From NCBI RefSeq assembly GCF_003594915.1, contig NZ_QZCS01000008.1, forward strand, positions 1-64,000: a stretch of DNA of 64,000 bases, in the 5' to 3' direction. The DNA is from Enterobacter chuandaensis. Its GTDB lineage: Bacteria; Pseudomonadota; Gammaproteobacteria; Enterobacterales; Enterobacteriaceae. Positions 9,389 through 21,741 of this stretch are shown one piece after another (position 1 is the stretch's first letter; every line of letters begins with the position of its first letter). Below the pieces are notes generated by a model. It saw nothing but the letters and a program-made list of their open reading frames with translations. It made no database searches and was not told the DNA's origin. The position numbers were made by a program, and so were the translations under genes.

Positions 9389-11809
9389 ATGAAAACAAAA
9401 CTTTCCTGGTTATGTGCAGTGGCAATGGGAGTGAGTGCACTCCCCGCAACAATGGCTAACGCAGCACCTGGTAACGCAGCGGCTACGCCTGCGCCAACGG
9501 TGCCCGTGGTCGCGCAGGCAACCGATCCGGTTGTTACGGCGGCACCCGGTCAAACAGAAAACGTCATTCCGAACCAGCCAACGGAGGGGAACACCCTGCC
9601 GGCAGACAGCCAGGTCATCGGGCAGGTGATGCCGGGCGTGCGGGGAGCTAACGCGCCCGTCGTCGCGGATAATGTGCCGTCGCGGGACGTGAAGCTGACC
9701 TTCGCACAAATCGCGCCGCCGCCGGGCAGCATGGTGCTGCGCGGCGTCAACCCTAATGGCAGCATTGAATTCGGTATGCGCAGCGATGAGGTTGTCTCGA
9801 ATGCGGTACTGAACCTTGAATACACGCCGTCGCCCTCCCTGCTGCCGACGCAGTCTCAGCTGAAGGTCTATCTCAACGATGAGCTGATGGACGTTCTGCC
9901 GGTGACCAAAGAGCAGCTGGGCAAGAAAACCCAGGCGCAGGTACCGATCAACCCGCTGTTCATTACCGACTTTAACCGTATCCGCCTGGAGTTTGTTGGT
10001 CACTACCGCGATGTCTGCGAAAACCCGGCCAGCAACACGCTGTGGCTGGACGTCGGGCGTAACTCCTCGCTGCAGATGACTTACCAGCCGCTGGCGCTGA
10101 AAAACGATCTGTCGGCGTTCCCGGTTCCGTTCTTCGACCCGCGTGATAACCGTCCGCTTACGCTGCCGATGGTGTTTGCCTCATCCCCTGACGTGACCGA
10201 GCAGCTGGCGGCGACCATTGTGGCCTCCTGGTTTGGTTCCCGCTCCGGCTGGCGCGGTCAGAACTTCCCGGTGATGTATGACAAAATGCCGGACAGAAAC
10301 GCGATTGTCTTTGCAACCAACGCGAAGCGTCCGGGCTTCCTGCGCGACCACCCGGAAGTCAAAGCGCCAACCATTGAGATGGTAAGCCACCCGGATAACC
10401 CGTACGTGAAGCTGCTGGTGGTCTTTGGTCGTGATGATAAAGATCTGGTCCAGGCCGCGAAGGCGATTGCTCAGGGCAACGTTCTTTTCCGCGGCAACAG
10501 CGTGGTGGTGGACGACGTTAAGCCGCTGCTGGCGCGTAAACCTTATGACGCACCAAACTGGGTACGTACCGACCGCGCCGTAACGTTTGGCGAGCTGAAA
10601 ACCTATGAAGAGCAGCTGCAGGCGTCCGGCCTGGAGCCATCGCCGATTAGCCTGTCGCTGAACCTGCCGCCGGATCTGTACCTGCTGCGCACCAACGGCA
10701 TTGATATCAATCTCAACTACCGCTATACCGCGCCGGCAACGAAAGACAGTTCGCGCATGGATATCAGCCTGAACAACCAGTTCCTGCAATCGTTCAGCCT
10801 GCAAAGCACGCAGGACACTAACCGTCTGATGCTCCGTCTGCCGGTGTTGCAGGGGCTGCTGGACGGTAAAACGGACGTCTCTATTCCGGCACTGAAGCTT
10901 GGCGCGATCAACCAGCTGCGTTTTGATTTCCAGTACATGAACCCGATGCCTGGCGGCTCGGTGGATAACTGTATCACCTTCCAGCCGGTGCAGAACCACG
11001 TGGTGATTGGCGATGAGTCGACCATCGACTTCTCGAAGTACTATCACTTCCTGGCGATGCCGGATCTGCGTGCCTTTGCGAACGCGGGCTTCCCGTTCAG
11101 CCGCATGGCCGATCTCTCAGAATCCATTGTGGTGATGCCAAAAGCGCCAAACGAAGGCCAGGTGACGACCCTGCTCGACACCATGGCGACCGTTGGGGCG
11201 CAGACGGGATTACCGGCGATTAACGTCACGTTGACGGACGATGGCAGCCAGATCCAGAACAAAGATGCGGACATTATGGTGATCGGCACCATTCCGGATA
11301 AGCTGAAGGATGAAAAACGTATCGATCTGCTGGTGAAAGCCACCGAGTCGTGGGTTAACACGCCGCTGCGCCAGACCGAGTTCCCGAGCATTATGCCGGA
11401 CGTGAACGACCGCAAGGCCAGCGCGCAGACGGCCGTAACCTCTCAGGGGGCGATGGCTGCGGTGGTGGGCTTCCAGTCCCCTTATAACGACCAGCGTAGC
11501 GTGATAGCCCTGCTGGCGGATAGCCCGCGTGGCTATGAGCTGCTGAATACCGCGATGAACGACAGCGGTAAACGTGCCGCAATGTTTGGCTCGGTGTCGG
11601 TGATCCGCGAGTCCGGCGTCAACAGCCTGCGCGTGGGTGATGTGTACTACGTCGGCCATCTGCCGTGGTTCGAACGCCTGTGGTATGCGCTGTCGAACCA
11701 TCCGGTTCTGCTCGCCATCCTGGCTGCGGTCAGCGTGGTCTTGCTGGCATGGGTGCTGTGGCGTCTGCTGCGTATCATCAGCCGTCGTCGCCTTAACCCG
11801 GATGAGTAA
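9389..11809 (+). CDS. bcsB: Cellulose synthase periplasmic subunit BcsB
   Basis: BcsB is the periplasmic partner of BcsA that guides the emerging glucan and anchors with one C-terminal helix. The chosen start is ATG 9389 (MKTKLSWLCAVAMGVSALP), 10 bp after the bcsA stop and matching E. coli, giving 806 aa. It has a signal peptide, an Ala/Pro/Thr-rich linker (about 25-100) longer than the E. coli one as I remember it, two carbohydrate-binding/flavodoxin-like repeats, and a C-terminal membrane helix (HPVLLAILAAVSVVLLAWVLW, about 770-792). No lesions are seen. Confidence 0.96.
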   Translation: MKTKLSWLCAVAMGVSALPATMANAAPGNAAATPAPTVPVVAQATDPVVTAAPGQTENVIPNQPTEGNTLPADSQVIGQVMPGVRGANAPVVADNVPSRDVKLTFAQIAPPPGSMVLRGVNPNGSIEFGMRSDEVVSNAVLNLEYTPSPSLLPTQSQLKVYLNDELMDVLPVTKEQLGKKTQAQVPINPLFITDFNRIRLEFVGHYRDVCENPASNTLWLDVGRNSSLQMTYQPLALKNDLSAFPVPFFDPRDNRPLTLPMVFASSPDVTEQLAATIVASWFGSRSGWRGQNFPVMYDKMPDRNAIVFATNAKRPGFLRDHPEVKAPTIEMVSHPDNPYVKLLVVFGRDDKDLVQAAKAIAQGNVLFRGNSVVVDDVKPLLARKPYDAPNWVRTDRAVTFGELKTYEEQLQASGLEPSPISLSLNLPPDLYLLRTNGIDINLNYRYTAPATKDSSRMDISLNNQFLQSFSLQSTQDTNRLMLRLPVLQGLLDGKTDVSIPALKLGAINQLRFDFQYMNPMPGGSVDNCITFQPVQNHVVIGDESTIDFSKYYHFLAMPDLRAFANAGFPFSRMADLSESIVVMPKAPNEGQVTTLLDTMATVGAQTGLPAINVTLTDDGSQIQNKDADIMVIGTIPDKLKDEKRIDLLVKATESWVNTPLRQTEFPSIMPDVNDRKASAQTAVTSQGAMAAVVGFQSPYNDQRSVIALLADSPRGYELLNTAMNDSGKRAAMFGSVSVIRESGVNSLRVGDVYYVGHLPWFERLWYALSNHPVLLAILAAVSVVLLAWVLWRLLRIISRRRLNPDE

Positions 11810-11815
11810 GTGGTG

Positions 11816-12922
11816 ATGAAAGCCTTTCGCTGGTGTGTAGTGGCAGCGTTGATGCTGGCGGTGATCCCTCTTCGCGCCGCCTGTACCTGGCCTGCCTGGG
11901 AACAGTTTAAAAAGGGTTACATCAGCGAGGGCGGTCGCGTCATTGATCCCAGCGACACGCGCAAAATTACGACGTCGGAGGGGCAAAGCTACGCGCTGTT
12001 CTTTGCCCTGGTTGCCAACGATCGTAACGCGTTTGACCAGCTGCTGGCATGGACGCGCGATAACCTTGCCAGCGGCAATCTCAACGATCGTCTGCCCGCC
12101 TGGCTCTGGGGGCAGAAAGACAAAGAAAACTGGGGGGTGATTGATACCAACTCCGCCTCAGATGCCGATGTCTGGATTGCCTGGTCGCTGCTCGAAGCGG
12201 GGCGGCTATGGAAAAACCCGGACTATACCCGCACGGGTAAAGCGCTGCTAAAACGCATTGCCAGCGAGGAAGTGGTGAAAGTGCCGGGGCTCGGCTCAAT
12301 GCTGCTTCCCGGTAAAGTCGGCTTTGCCGAAGAAAACGCCTGGCGCTTTAACCCCAGCTACCTTCCTCCACAGTTAGCGAGCTATTTCACCCGCTATGGT
12401 GCCCCGTGGACCACGCTGCGTGAAACCAATCTGCGGCTGTTGCTGGAAAGCGCGCCGAAGGGATTCTCGCCAAACTGGGTGCAGTATCAGAAAAACAGAG
12501 GCTGGCAGTTACAGCAGGATAAGACGCTGGAAGGGGGCTATGACGCCATCCGTGTCTATCTTTGGGTGGGCATGATGAGCGATAACGATCCTCAAAAAGC
12601 CCGGCTGCTGACGCGCTTCCAGCCGATGGCGGTAAAGACAATCAAACAGGGCGTGCCGCCGGAGAAAGTGGATGTGGCGACGGGTAAACACACCGGCAAT
12701 GGCCCGGTCGGGTTCTCTGCCGCGATGCTGCCGTTTTTACAGCAGCGCGATGCCCAGGCGGTTCAGCGCCAGCGCGTGGCAGACCATTTTCCCGATAACA
12801 ATGCCTACTACAGCTATGTATTGACTCTTTTTGGTCAGGGATGGGATCAGCATCGTTTTCGCTTCACCGCTAAGGGTGAATTAATACCGGATTGGGGCCA
12901 GGAATGCGCAAGTTCACAGTAA
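11816..12922 (+). CDS. bcsZ: Periplasmic endo-1,4-beta-glucanase BcsZ (GH8)
   Basis: BcsZ is a family-8 cellulase that trims or releases misassembled glucan in the periplasm and is needed for normal cellulose output. The start is taken at ATG 11816 ([22 protein letters not shown], signal peptide), giving 368 aa as in E. coli; two in-frame GTG codons directly after the bcsB stop (11810 and 11813) are alternatives. The catalytic acid region [14 protein letters not shown] (about residues 52-65), [18 protein letters not shown] and the catalytic base region [12 protein letters not shown] are conserved. The 3' end overlaps bcsC by 19 bp. Confidence 0.96.
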   Translation: MKAFRWCVVAALMLAVIPLRAACTWPAWEQFKKGYISEGGRVIDPSDTRKITTSEGQSYALFFALVANDRNAFDQLLAWTRDNLASGNLNDRLPAWLWGQKDKENWGVIDTNSASDADVWIAWSLLEAGRLWKNPDYTRTGKALLKRIASEEVVKVPGLGSMLLPGKVGFAEENAWRFNPSYLPPQLASYFTRYGAPWTTLRETNLRLLLESAPKGFSPNWVQYQKNRGWQLQQDKTLEGGYDAIRVYLWVGMMSDNDPQKARLLTRFQPMAVKTIKQGVPPEKVDVATGKHTGNGPVGFSAAMLPFLQQRDAQAVQRQRVADHFPDNNAYYSYVLTLFGQGWDQHRFRFTAKGELIPDWGQECASSQ

Positions 12923-15900
12923 ATCTACTCACTCTATCGCTTGGGCTGGCACTGATGCCGCTGGCGCAGGCCGTCAACTCTCCGCAACAGAAACAGCTGC
13001 TGGAGCAGGTTCGGCTGGGCGAATCGACCCATCGTGAGGATTTGGTTCGCCAGTCGCTCTACCGTCTTGAGCTGATCGATCCGAATAACCCTGACGTCAT
13101 TGCCGCCCGCTTTCGCTACCTGCTGCGCCAGGGCGATAACGCCGGTGCGCAAAAAGAGCTGGATCGCCTGAAGGGGATGGCCCCGGACTCCAGCGCTTAC
13201 CAGTCCTCACGTAACACGATGCTGCTTTCCACCCCGGATGGCCGCCAGCAGCTTCAGCAGGCGCGATTACTCGCCACGACAGGGCACACGCAGGAGGCGA
13301 TTGCCGCCTATGACAAGCTCTTTGACGGTAACCCGCCGGGCGGTGACGTAGCGACGGAATACTGGAATGTGGTGGCGAAAGATCCTGCCCGTCGCAATGC
13401 GGCCATTAGCCAGCTGAAAAAAATAAACAGCAGCAGCCCCGGGAATACGCAGCTCCAGACGACGCTGGCCCAGCTTCTGTTCCAGAGCGGACGCCGTGAT
13501 GAAGGCTTTGCGGTGCTGCAGGAGATGGCTAAATCCACCGGCGGCCGCAGCCAGGCGTCTGATATGTGGTATGAGCAGATCAAAGACCAGCCTGCCAGCA
13601 GCGCCAGCGTTAGCGCGCTGCAAAAATACCTGACCGTCTTCAGCGACGGCGATAGCGTTGCGGCGGCGCGCGCCCAGCTTGAGGCGCAGCAAAAGCAGCT
13701 CGCCGACCCGGCGTTCCGCGCAAAAGCGGAAGGGCTCGCGGCAGTGGATGCCGGGCAGGGGAGTAAGGCGGTGGCGGAGTTGCAAAAAGCCGTCAGCGCC
13801 AACCATGCCGACAGTGAAGCGGTGGGGGCTCTGGGGCAGGCCTATTCCCAGAAAGGCGACCGCGCCCGCGCGGTGGCACAGTTTGAAAAGGCGATTGCCC
13901 TCGATCCGCAGAGCGATAACCGCGGGAAATGGGACAGCTTGCTGAAGGTTAATCGCTACTGGCTACTGCTCCAGCAGGGTGATGCGTCGCTGAAGGCGAA
14001 TAACCCGGCGCAGGCGGAGCGTTACTATCAGCAGGCGCGCAACGTCGACAATACCGACAGCTACGCGGTGCTGGGGCTGGGCGATGCCGCCGCGGCGCGT
14101 AAAGATAACGACGCGGCGGAGCGTTATTACCGCCAGGCGCTGCGGATGGACAGCAGCAACAGCAATGCGGTTCGCGGCCTGGCCAATATTTACCGCGCGC
14201 AGTCCCCGGAGAAGGCCTCGCAGTTTATCCAGTCTCTCTCCGCCAGCCAGCGCCGGAGCATTGATGATATTGAGCGTAGCCTGACTAACGAGCAGCTCTC
14301 TGCCCAGGCAGAACAGCTGGAGAATCAGGAGAAATTCGCACAGGCGGCAGAAATTCAGCGTCGCCGTCTGGCGCTCTCGCCCGGTGACGTGTGGATAACC
14401 TATCGTCTCTCGCGCGATCTCTACAGCGCGGGTCAGCGCAGCCAGGCGGATACCCTGATGCGCCAGCTCGCCAGCCAGAAACCGTCTGACCCGGATCAGG
14501 TCTACGCTAACGGGCTCTATCTCTCAGGGAACGATCAGGACCGGGCCGCGCTGGCGCATCTGGATACCCTGCCGCGCAGCCAGTGGAACGGCAATATTCA
14601 GGAACTTGCCGACCGCCTGCAAAGTAACCAGGTACTCGAGACCGCCAACCTTCTGCGCGACAGCGGCAAAGAGCAGGAGGCGGAAAACCTTCTGCGTCAG
14701 CAGCCAGCCTCCACCCGTATCGACCTGACCCTGGCAGACTGGGCGCAGCAGCGTGGCGATCTGAACGCGGCAAAAACGACGTACAACGCCGTCCTGCAGC
14801 GTGAGCCGCAGAACGAAGACGCGATCCTTGGTCTGACCGAAATTTACAGCGCGGAAGGTAACAACGATGCCGCGCGTGCGGAGCTGGCGAAACTGCCCGC
14901 CGCACAAAACGGCGAGCCGCTGTCGCTCAATATGCAGCGCCGGATCGCGATGGCGCAGGCAGGCCTGGGCGATTCTGCTGCTGCAGAACAGACCTTCAGC
15001 AAAATCATTCCGCAGGCCAAATCGCAACCCGCCTCCATGGAAAGCGCGCTGGTGCTGCGTGATGCTGCCCGCTTCCAGACGCAAAACGGCCAGCCGCAGC
15101 AGGCGCTGGAGACGTATAAAGATGCGATGGTGTCGTCCGGCATCACCACGACGCGCCCGGTGGATAACGACAGCTTCACCCGTCTGACGCGTAACGATGA
15201 AAAAGATGACTGGCTGAAGCGCGGCGTGCGCAGTGATGCCGGTGATTTGTACCGTCAACAGGATGTTAACGTCACGCTCCAGCACGACTACTGGGGCTCC
15301 AGCGGCACGGGCGGCTATTCCGACCTGAAAGCGCATACCACCATGCTCCAGGTAGATGCCCCTCTCTCTGACGGGCGCATGTTCTTCCGAAGCGATCTGG
15401 TCAACATGGACGCCGGCACCTTTGATAACAATAACGGGACTTACGATCCTAAATGGGGGACCTGCTACGATACGCCGTGTAGCGGCAACACCAGCCAGAG
15501 CGACAGCGGCGCCAGCGTCGCCGTCGGCTGGCAGAATAAAACCTGGGCGATGGATATTGGTACCACGCCAATGGGCTTCGACGTCGTCGACGTGGTGGGC
15601 GGTATCAGCTACAGCAGCGATTTAGGCCCCATCGGCTATACCGTCAACGCCCATCGTCGGCCTATCTCCAGCTCTCTGCTGGCGTTCGCCGGGCAAAAAG
15701 ATACCAATACTGGCACCACCTGGGGCGGCGTGCGCGCGACGGGCGGTGGGGTAAGCATCAGCTATGACAAAGGCGAGGCGAACGGCGTCTGGTCAAGCCT
15801 GAACGCGGAAACGCTGACGGGTAAAAATGTGGAAGATAACTGGCGTGTCCGCTGGATGACGGGTTACTACTACAAGCTCATTAATAAAAACAACGAGCGT

Positions 15901-16386
15901 CTGTCGGTTGGTGTCTCCAATATGCTCTGGCACTACGACAAGGATCTGAGCGGCTATTCGCTCGGTCAGGGGGGCTACTACAGCCCGCAGGAGTATGTCT
16001 CGTTCGCGCTGCCGGTGACCTGGCGTAAGCGCACGGAAAACTGGTCCTGGGAGCTGGGTGGCTCGGTGTCCTGGTCCCACTCTAAAACCAAAGACGAGCT
16101 GCGTTACCCGATCCAGAGCCTGATCCCGACCGATGAGCCAGGCCGCTATACCGATCGTGGTGCGATGGAAACCGGCAGCTCCTCCTCCGGGACGGGTTAT
16201 ACCGCACGGGCAATTATCGAACGCCGGGTCACCTCCAACTGGTTTGTGGGCATGGGCGTGGACATTCAGGAAGCGAAAGACTATACCCCAAGCCATGCGC
16301 TGATTTATGTGCGCTATTCTGCTGCAGGATGGCAGGGCGATATGGACTTACCGCCGCAGCCGCTTATTCCTTACGCGGACTGGTAA
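12904..16386 (+). CDS. bcsC: Cellulose export outer-membrane protein BcsC
   Basis: BcsC carries cellulose across the periplasm and outer membrane. The start is ATG 12904 ([23 protein letters not shown], signal peptide), inside the end of bcsZ, giving 1,160 aa. Residues about 30-780 form a long superhelix of TPR repeats (for example the pair [24 protein letters not shown] and [22 protein letters not shown]). Residues about 800-1160 form the BcsC C-terminal 16-stranded beta-barrel, ending in the aromatic residues PLIPYADW. It is the last gene of the operon before a very stable hairpin. Confidence 0.96.
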   Translation: MRKFTVNLLTLSLGLALMPLAQAVNSPQQKQLLEQVRLGESTHREDLVRQSLYRLELIDPNNPDVIAARFRYLLRQGDNAGAQKELDRLKGMAPDSSAYQSSRNTMLLSTPDGRQQLQQARLLATTGHTQEAIAAYDKLFDGNPPGGDVATEYWNVVAKDPARRNAAISQLKKINSSSPGNTQLQTTLAQLLFQSGRRDEGFAVLQEMAKSTGGRSQASDMWYEQIKDQPASSASVSALQKYLTVFSDGDSVAAARAQLEAQQKQLADPAFRAKAEGLAAVDAGQGSKAVAELQKAVSANHADSEAVGALGQAYSQKGDRARAVAQFEKAIALDPQSDNRGKWDSLLKVNRYWLLLQQGDASLKANNPAQAERYYQQARNVDNTDSYAVLGLGDAAAARKDNDAAERYYRQALRMDSSNSNAVRGLANIYRAQSPEKASQFIQSLSASQRRSIDDIERSLTNEQLSAQAEQLENQEKFAQAAEIQRRRLALSPGDVWITYRLSRDLYSAGQRSQADTLMRQLASQKPSDPDQVYANGLYLSGNDQDRAALAHLDTLPRSQWNGNIQELADRLQSNQVLETANLLRDSGKEQEAENLLRQQPASTRIDLTLADWAQQRGDLNAAKTTYNAVLQREPQNEDAILGLTEIYSAEGNNDAARAELAKLPAAQNGEPLSLNMQRRIAMAQAGLGDSAAAEQTFSKIIPQAKSQPASMESALVLRDAARFQTQNGQPQQALETYKDAMVSSGITTTRPVDNDSFTRLTRNDEKDDWLKRGVRSDAGDLYRQQDVNVTLQHDYWGSSGTGGYSDLKAHTTMLQVDAPLSDGRMFFRSDLVNMDAGTFDNNNGTYDPKWGTCYDTPCSGNTSQSDSGASVAVGWQNKTWAMDIGTTPMGFDVVDVVGGISYSSDLGPIGYTVNAHRRPISSSLLAFAGQKDTNTGTTWGGVRATGGGVSISYDKGEANGVWSSLNAETLTGKNVEDNWRVRWMTGYYYKLINKNNERLSVGVSNMLWHYDKDLSGYSLGQGGYYSPQEYVSFALPVTWRKRTENWSWELGGSVSWSHSKTKDELRYPIQSLIPTDEPGRYTDRGAMETGSSSSGTGYTARAIIERRVTSNWFVGMGVDIQEAKDYTPSHALIYVRYSAAGWQGDMDLPPQPLIPYADW

Positions 16387-16447
16387 TCGGATTTTCCTTA
16401 ATCCATTTGTAAGTCTCTCTTAATAGCGCGGCAATCAGGTATACTCA

Positions 16448-16476
16448 GGCGCGCCAGGTTTACACCCTGGCGCGCC
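16448..16476 (+). terminator. Very stable G+C hairpin between bcsC and pdeK
   Basis: An 11-bp perfect stem (GGCGCGCCAGG with CCTGGCGCGCC, 7-nt loop) lies 61 bp after bcsC. It is followed by CTGCGCTTCGAGTTTTG, not a clean T-run. It could end the bcs transcript or act as a processing or attenuation structure for pdeK, whose TTG start is only 29 bp further on. Confidence 0.6.
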
Positions 16477-16505
16477 CTGCGCTTCGAGTTTTGTGGAGAG
16501 TCATT

Positions 16506-18512
16506 TTGCGTGTCAGCCGTTCCTTAACGATCAAACAGATGGCGATGGTCTCTGCCGTCACTATGCTGTTTGTACTGCTCTTCTGCGTAATTCTGCTGTT
16601 TCATTCCGTACAGCAGAATCGCTACAACACGGCTTCGCAGTTAGAAAGTATTGCCCGCTCGGTGCGCGCTCCGCTCTCCGCCTCGATCCTGAAAGGGGAC
16701 ATTCCCGAAGCGGAAACTATCTTAAAACGCATTCAGCCTGCTGGCGTCGTTAGCCGCGCCGATGTCGTCTTGCCCAACCAGTTTCAGGCGCTGCGGATGA
16801 GCTTTATCCCGGAGCGTCCTGTCCCGATGATGGTGATGCGCCTGTTCGAGCTGCCGGTGCAAATCTCTCTGCCTCTCTATTCGCTGGAGCGTCCTGCTAA
16901 TCCGCAGCCGCTGGCTTACCTGGTTCTGCAGGCGGACTCGTACCGGATGTATAAATTCGTCATGAGTTGGGTGGTTACGTTAGTGACCACTTGCTTACTT
17001 ATGACCCTGATCCTTAGCGTGGCGCTGACGTGGTGTATAAACCGCCTCATTGTCCACCCGCTGCGCCGTATTGCCCGCGAGCTAAACGGGCTCACGCCGC
17101 AGGATCAGCTGGGGCACCAGCTTGAACTGCCGCGCCTTCATCACGACGACGAAATCGGTATGCTGGTGCGCAGCTACAACCTCAACCAGCAGCGCATCCA
17201 GCGTCAGCAGGATGAGTTAAACAACAGCGCCACGCGCTTCCCGGTGTCTGAGCTTCCCAATAAGGCGTTTCTGATGGCGATGCTGGAGCAGACCGTTGCG
17301 CGACAGCAAACCACGGCGCTGATGGTTATCGCCTGTGAAACCCTGCAGGACACGGCGGGCGTGCTTAAAGAGAGCCAGCGCGAAATGCTGCTGCTGACGC
17401 TGGTGGAAAAGGTGAAGTCTGTCCTTGCCCCGCGCATGGTGCTGACGCAGGTCAGCGGTTACGACCTGGTGGTGATTGCCAACGGCGTGAAAGAGCCGTG
17501 GCACGCCATCACATTAGGTCAGCAAGTACTCACTGTCATAAATGAGCGGCTGCCGGTACAGGGTATCCAGCTTCGTCCGAGCGCCAGTATCGGCATCGCC
17601 ATGTACTATGGTGATTTAACGGCGGAACAGCTGTACCGCCGCGCGTTCTCGGCGGCGTTTACCGCCCGGCGCAAAGGGAAAAACCAGATCCAGTTCTTCG
17701 ACCCGGAGCAGATGGAAAAGGCGCAGCAGCGCCTGACGGAAGAGAGCGACATCCTGACCGCCCTGGACAACCGTCAGTTTGCCCTCTGGCTACAGCCGCA
17801 GGTGAATTTACAGACGGGTGAAGTAAAAAGCGCTGAGGCGCTGCTTCGCGTGCAGCAGCCGGATGGCTCATGGGAACTGCCGGAGGGGCTGATTGAGCGC
17901 ATCGAATCCTGTGGGCTGATGGTCACCGTCGGCTACTGGGTGCTGGAGGAGTCCTGCCGTCAGCTTGCTGCCTGGCAGGAGCGCGGCGTAATGCTGCCGC
18001 TGTCGGTCAATTTGTCAGCGCTGCAGCTCATGCATCCGACGATGGTCTCCGAGATGCTGGAGCTGATCCACCGCTACCGGATCGCGCCTGATACGCTGAC
18101 GCTGGAAGTGACGGAGAGCCGACGCATTGACGATCCTAACGACGCCGTCGCTATTCTGAAGCCGCTGCGCAATGCCGGCATTCGCATTGCGCTGGACGAT
18201 TTTGGTATGGGATACGCCGGGCTGCGTCAGCTTCAGCACATGAAAACCCTGCCGGTGGATGTGCTAAAAATCGATAAAGCCTTCGTTGACGGGCTGCCGG
18301 AAGACAGCAGCATGGTGCAGGCCATTATCCAGATGGCGCGCAGCCTCAACCTGCATCTTATTGCCGAGGGGATTGAAACCGAAGCGCAACGCGCCTGGCT
18401 GGCCGGGGCGGGCGTGGAGAGCGGCCAGGGCTACCTTTTTGCCCGCGCAGTGCCGCCGGATGTCTTTGAACAGCGATACCTTTCTGGTGCTGCCAATAAC
18501 GCAAAAGTGTAA
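16506..18512 (+). CDS. pdeK: Cyclic-di-GMP phosphodiesterase PdeK (YhjK/HmsP-like)
   Basis: PdeK is an inner-membrane protein with two N-terminal helices (about 10-32 and 155-180) around a periplasmic region, a HAMP linker, a degenerate GGDEF domain (SGYDLVVIA in place of the active-site motif) and a C-terminal EAL domain. The EAL residues are present: SAEALLR (about 441), [23 protein letters not shown] and AEGIETE, so hydrolysis of c-di-GMP to pGpG is expected. The start is a TTG at 16506 ([15 protein letters not shown], like E. coli) spaced correctly from GGAGAG; the rare start codon suggests modest translation. It sits next to bcs and probably limits c-di-GMP available to BcsA. Confidence 0.93.
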   Translation: MRVSRSLTIKQMAMVSAVTMLFVLLFCVILLFHSVQQNRYNTASQLESIARSVRAPLSASILKGDIPEAETILKRIQPAGVVSRADVVLPNQFQALRMSFIPERPVPMMVMRLFELPVQISLPLYSLERPANPQPLAYLVLQADSYRMYKFVMSWVVTLVTTCLLMTLILSVALTWCINRLIVHPLRRIARELNGLTPQDQLGHQLELPRLHHDDEIGMLVRSYNLNQQRIQRQQDELNNSATRFPVSELPNKAFLMAMLEQTVARQQTTALMVIACETLQDTAGVLKESQREMLLLTLVEKVKSVLAPRMVLTQVSGYDLVVIANGVKEPWHAITLGQQVLTVINERLPVQGIQLRPSASIGIAMYYGDLTAEQLYRRAFSAAFTARRKGKNQIQFFDPEQMEKAQQRLTEESDILTALDNRQFALWLQPQVNLQTGEVKSAEALLRVQQPDGSWELPEGLIERIESCGLMVTVGYWVLEESCRQLAAWQERGVMLPLSVNLSALQLMHPTMVSEMLELIHRYRIAPDTLTLEVTESRRIDDPNDAVAILKPLRNAGIRIALDDFGMGYAGLRQLQHMKTLPVDVLKIDKAFVDGLPEDSSMVQAIIQMARSLNLHLIAEGIETEAQRAWLAGAGVESGQGYLFARAVPPDVFEQRYLSGAANNAKV

Positions 18513-18519
18513 TTTTGTT

Positions 18520-18550
18520 GCTGGCTTGTGCGAGCCAGCTCAAAGTTTTT
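18520..18550 (+). terminator. Terminator after pdeK
   Basis: GCTGGCT and AGCCAGC form a 7-bp stem with a 6-nt loop, followed 5 bases later by GTTTTT. It fits a Rho-independent terminator for pdeK before the dctA promoter region. Confidence 0.65.
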
Positions 18551-18632
18551 AACATTTGTGTTTCAAATTTGAACCGGGTTTATTTCTGTCCTGTTATACG
18601 GGTGTTATTTTAGAGCCGCAGGTTAACCATAA

Positions 18633-19958
<1,326 letters not shown>

Positions 19959-19971
19959 TCTTGTCACAAAT

Positions 19972-19999
19972 GCCCGCATTCCCTTGTCGGGATGCGGGC
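19972..19999 (+). terminator. Hairpin after dctA
   Basis: GCCCGCATTCCC pairs with GGGATGCGGGC around a 5-nt loop (one bulged base), 13 bp past the dctA stop. There is no T-run after it, so Rho-independent termination is only suggested. Confidence 0.45.
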
Positions 20000-20184
20000 T
20001 CCTGCGCATAATAACTGTTCATACCTGTCATAATTCGACAAGATTTTTTTTGGGTATATTTCACTTCGGACCGTGACGTTTTGCCGAACGCGCGGTCTAA
20101 TCGACGTGTTTTCATCGTCATCTTTTAGAGTGAAGCGCGTCGCGAGACACTCTTTTTAACCAGGAATGTTGATCAGGGGTTCAC

Positions 20185-21678
20185 ATGCAGGGCACAAAAA
20201 TTCGACTCTTAACCGGCGGTTTGCTGATGATGGCAGCAGCCAGTTATGTGCAGGCAGATGCGCTCCAGCCAGACCCGGCCTGGCAACAAGGTACGTTAGC
20301 GAATGGTTTTCAGTGGCAGGTTTTGTCCACACCGCAACGTCCCAGCGATCGTATTGAAATCCGTCTGTCCGTTAATACCGGCTCCCTTACGGAAAGCACT
20401 CAGCAAACCGGTTTTAGCCACTTTATTCCCCGTCTGGCGCTCACGCAGAGCGGCAGCTTGCAGGCAGTTCAGGTGCGTTCGCTGTGGCAACAGGCCATCG
20501 ACCCGAAACGCCCGCTTCCTCCGGCTGTAGTCTCCTATGACTACACCATGTTTAACCTGAGCCTGCCAAATAACCGTAACGACCTGCTTAAAGAAGCGCT
20601 TACGTATCTCTCTGATGCCTCTGGCAACCTGGCGATTACGCCGGAAACCGTGAACTATGCGTTGAGCAACAGCGACATGGTGGCGACCTGGCCTGTGGAT
20701 ACCAAAGAGGGCTGGTGGCGTTACCGCCTGAAAGGCTCAACGTTGCTGGGTCACGATCCGGCCGAGCCGCTGAAGCAGCCGGTGGACGTCGAACAGGTAA
20801 AATCGTTCTACCAGAAATGGTACACCCCGGACGCGATGACGCTGATCGTCGTCGGCAATGTGGATAGCCGCGCGGTGGTTGAGCAGATCAACAAAGCGTT
20901 TGGCGATCTGAAGGGCAAGCGCGAAACGCCAGCCCCTGTTCCGACACTCTCTCCGCTGCGCGCCGAGCCTGTCAGCATCATGACGGACACCGTGCGTCAG
21001 GACCGGCTTTCCGTGATGTGGGATAACGCCTGGCAGCCTATCCGCGAGTCCGCGGCGCTGCTGCGTTACTGGCGTGCCGATCTGGCGCGTGAAGCGCTGT
21101 TCTGGCACGTCCAGCAGACGCTCAGTAAAAACAACGTGAAGAATATTGGCCTTGGCTTTGACTGCCGCGTGCTGTTCCAGCGTGCGCAGTGCGCCATTAA
21201 CGTTGAATCGCCGGGCGATAAACTGAATGCGAATCTCGGTGTGGTGGCGAAAGAGCTGGCAAAAGTGCGGAAGGAGGGGCTTTCCGAAGAGGAGTTCAAC
21301 GCGTTGCAGGCCCAGAAAAAACTGGAGCTGCAGAAGCTGTTTGCCACCTACGCTCGTGCCGATACCGATATTCTGATCAGCCAGCGGATTCGCTCCCTGC
21401 AGAACCAGGTTGTCGACATTGCGCCTGAGCAATACCAGAAGCTGCGTCAGGATTTCCTCAATGGTCTGACCGTTGATATGCTCAATCAGGACTTACGTCA
21501 GCAGCTGTCGCAGGATATGGCGTTGATCCTTCTGCAGCCGAAAGGCGAGCCGGAGTATGACATGAAGGAACTTCAGAAGACCTGGGATTCCATTATGGTC
21601 ACCGCGTCGCAGCCGGCGCAGGCGGCCTCGGCGGATGATCTACACCAGGACGCGTCGGATATTCCGCAGGGGCAGTAA
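20185..21678 (+). CDS. yhjJ: Periplasmic M16 peptidase-like protein YhjJ
   Basis: The 497 aa begin with a signal peptide (MQGTKIRLLTGGLLMMAAASYVQADA) and have the M16 insulinase-type fold, with the second-domain signature WYTPDAMTLIVVGNVD (about residues 212-227). The zinc motif HxxEH expected in active M16 enzymes is absent; the matching site reads FSHFIPRLA. This is as in the E. coli protein, so it is probably a non-peptidase or partner subunit. No function is established. A REP-like element separates it from the convergent kdgK. Confidence 0.93.
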   Translation: MQGTKIRLLTGGLLMMAAASYVQADALQPDPAWQQGTLANGFQWQVLSTPQRPSDRIEIRLSVNTGSLTESTQQTGFSHFIPRLALTQSGSLQAVQVRSLWQQAIDPKRPLPPAVVSYDYTMFNLSLPNNRNDLLKEALTYLSDASGNLAITPETVNYALSNSDMVATWPVDTKEGWWRYRLKGSTLLGHDPAEPLKQPVDVEQVKSFYQKWYTPDAMTLIVVGNVDSRAVVEQINKAFGDLKGKRETPAPVPTLSPLRAEPVSIMTDTVRQDRLSVMWDNAWQPIRESAALLRYWRADLAREALFWHVQQTLSKNNVKNIGLGFDCRVLFQRAQCAINVESPGDKLNANLGVVAKELAKVRKEGLSEEEFNALQAQKKLELQKLFATYARADTDILISQRIRSLQNQVVDIAPEQYQKLRQDFLNGLTVDMLNQDLRQQLSQDMALILLQPKGEPEYDMKELQKTWDSIMVTASQPAQAASADDLHQDASDIPQGQ

Positions 21679-21690
21679 TGCTTAAACATT

Positions 21691-21735
21691 CCCTCTCCCC
21701 GTGGGAGAGGGTTAGGGTGAGGGCATCAGCCCGCA
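21691..21735. repeat. REP-like element between yhjJ and kdgK
   Basis: CCCTCTCCCC-GT-GGGAGAGGG followed by TTAGGGTGAGGGC, the same family as the copies near 2181, 25793 and 33733. It lies between convergent gene ends. Confidence 0.75.
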
Positions 21736-21741
21736 CCTTAC

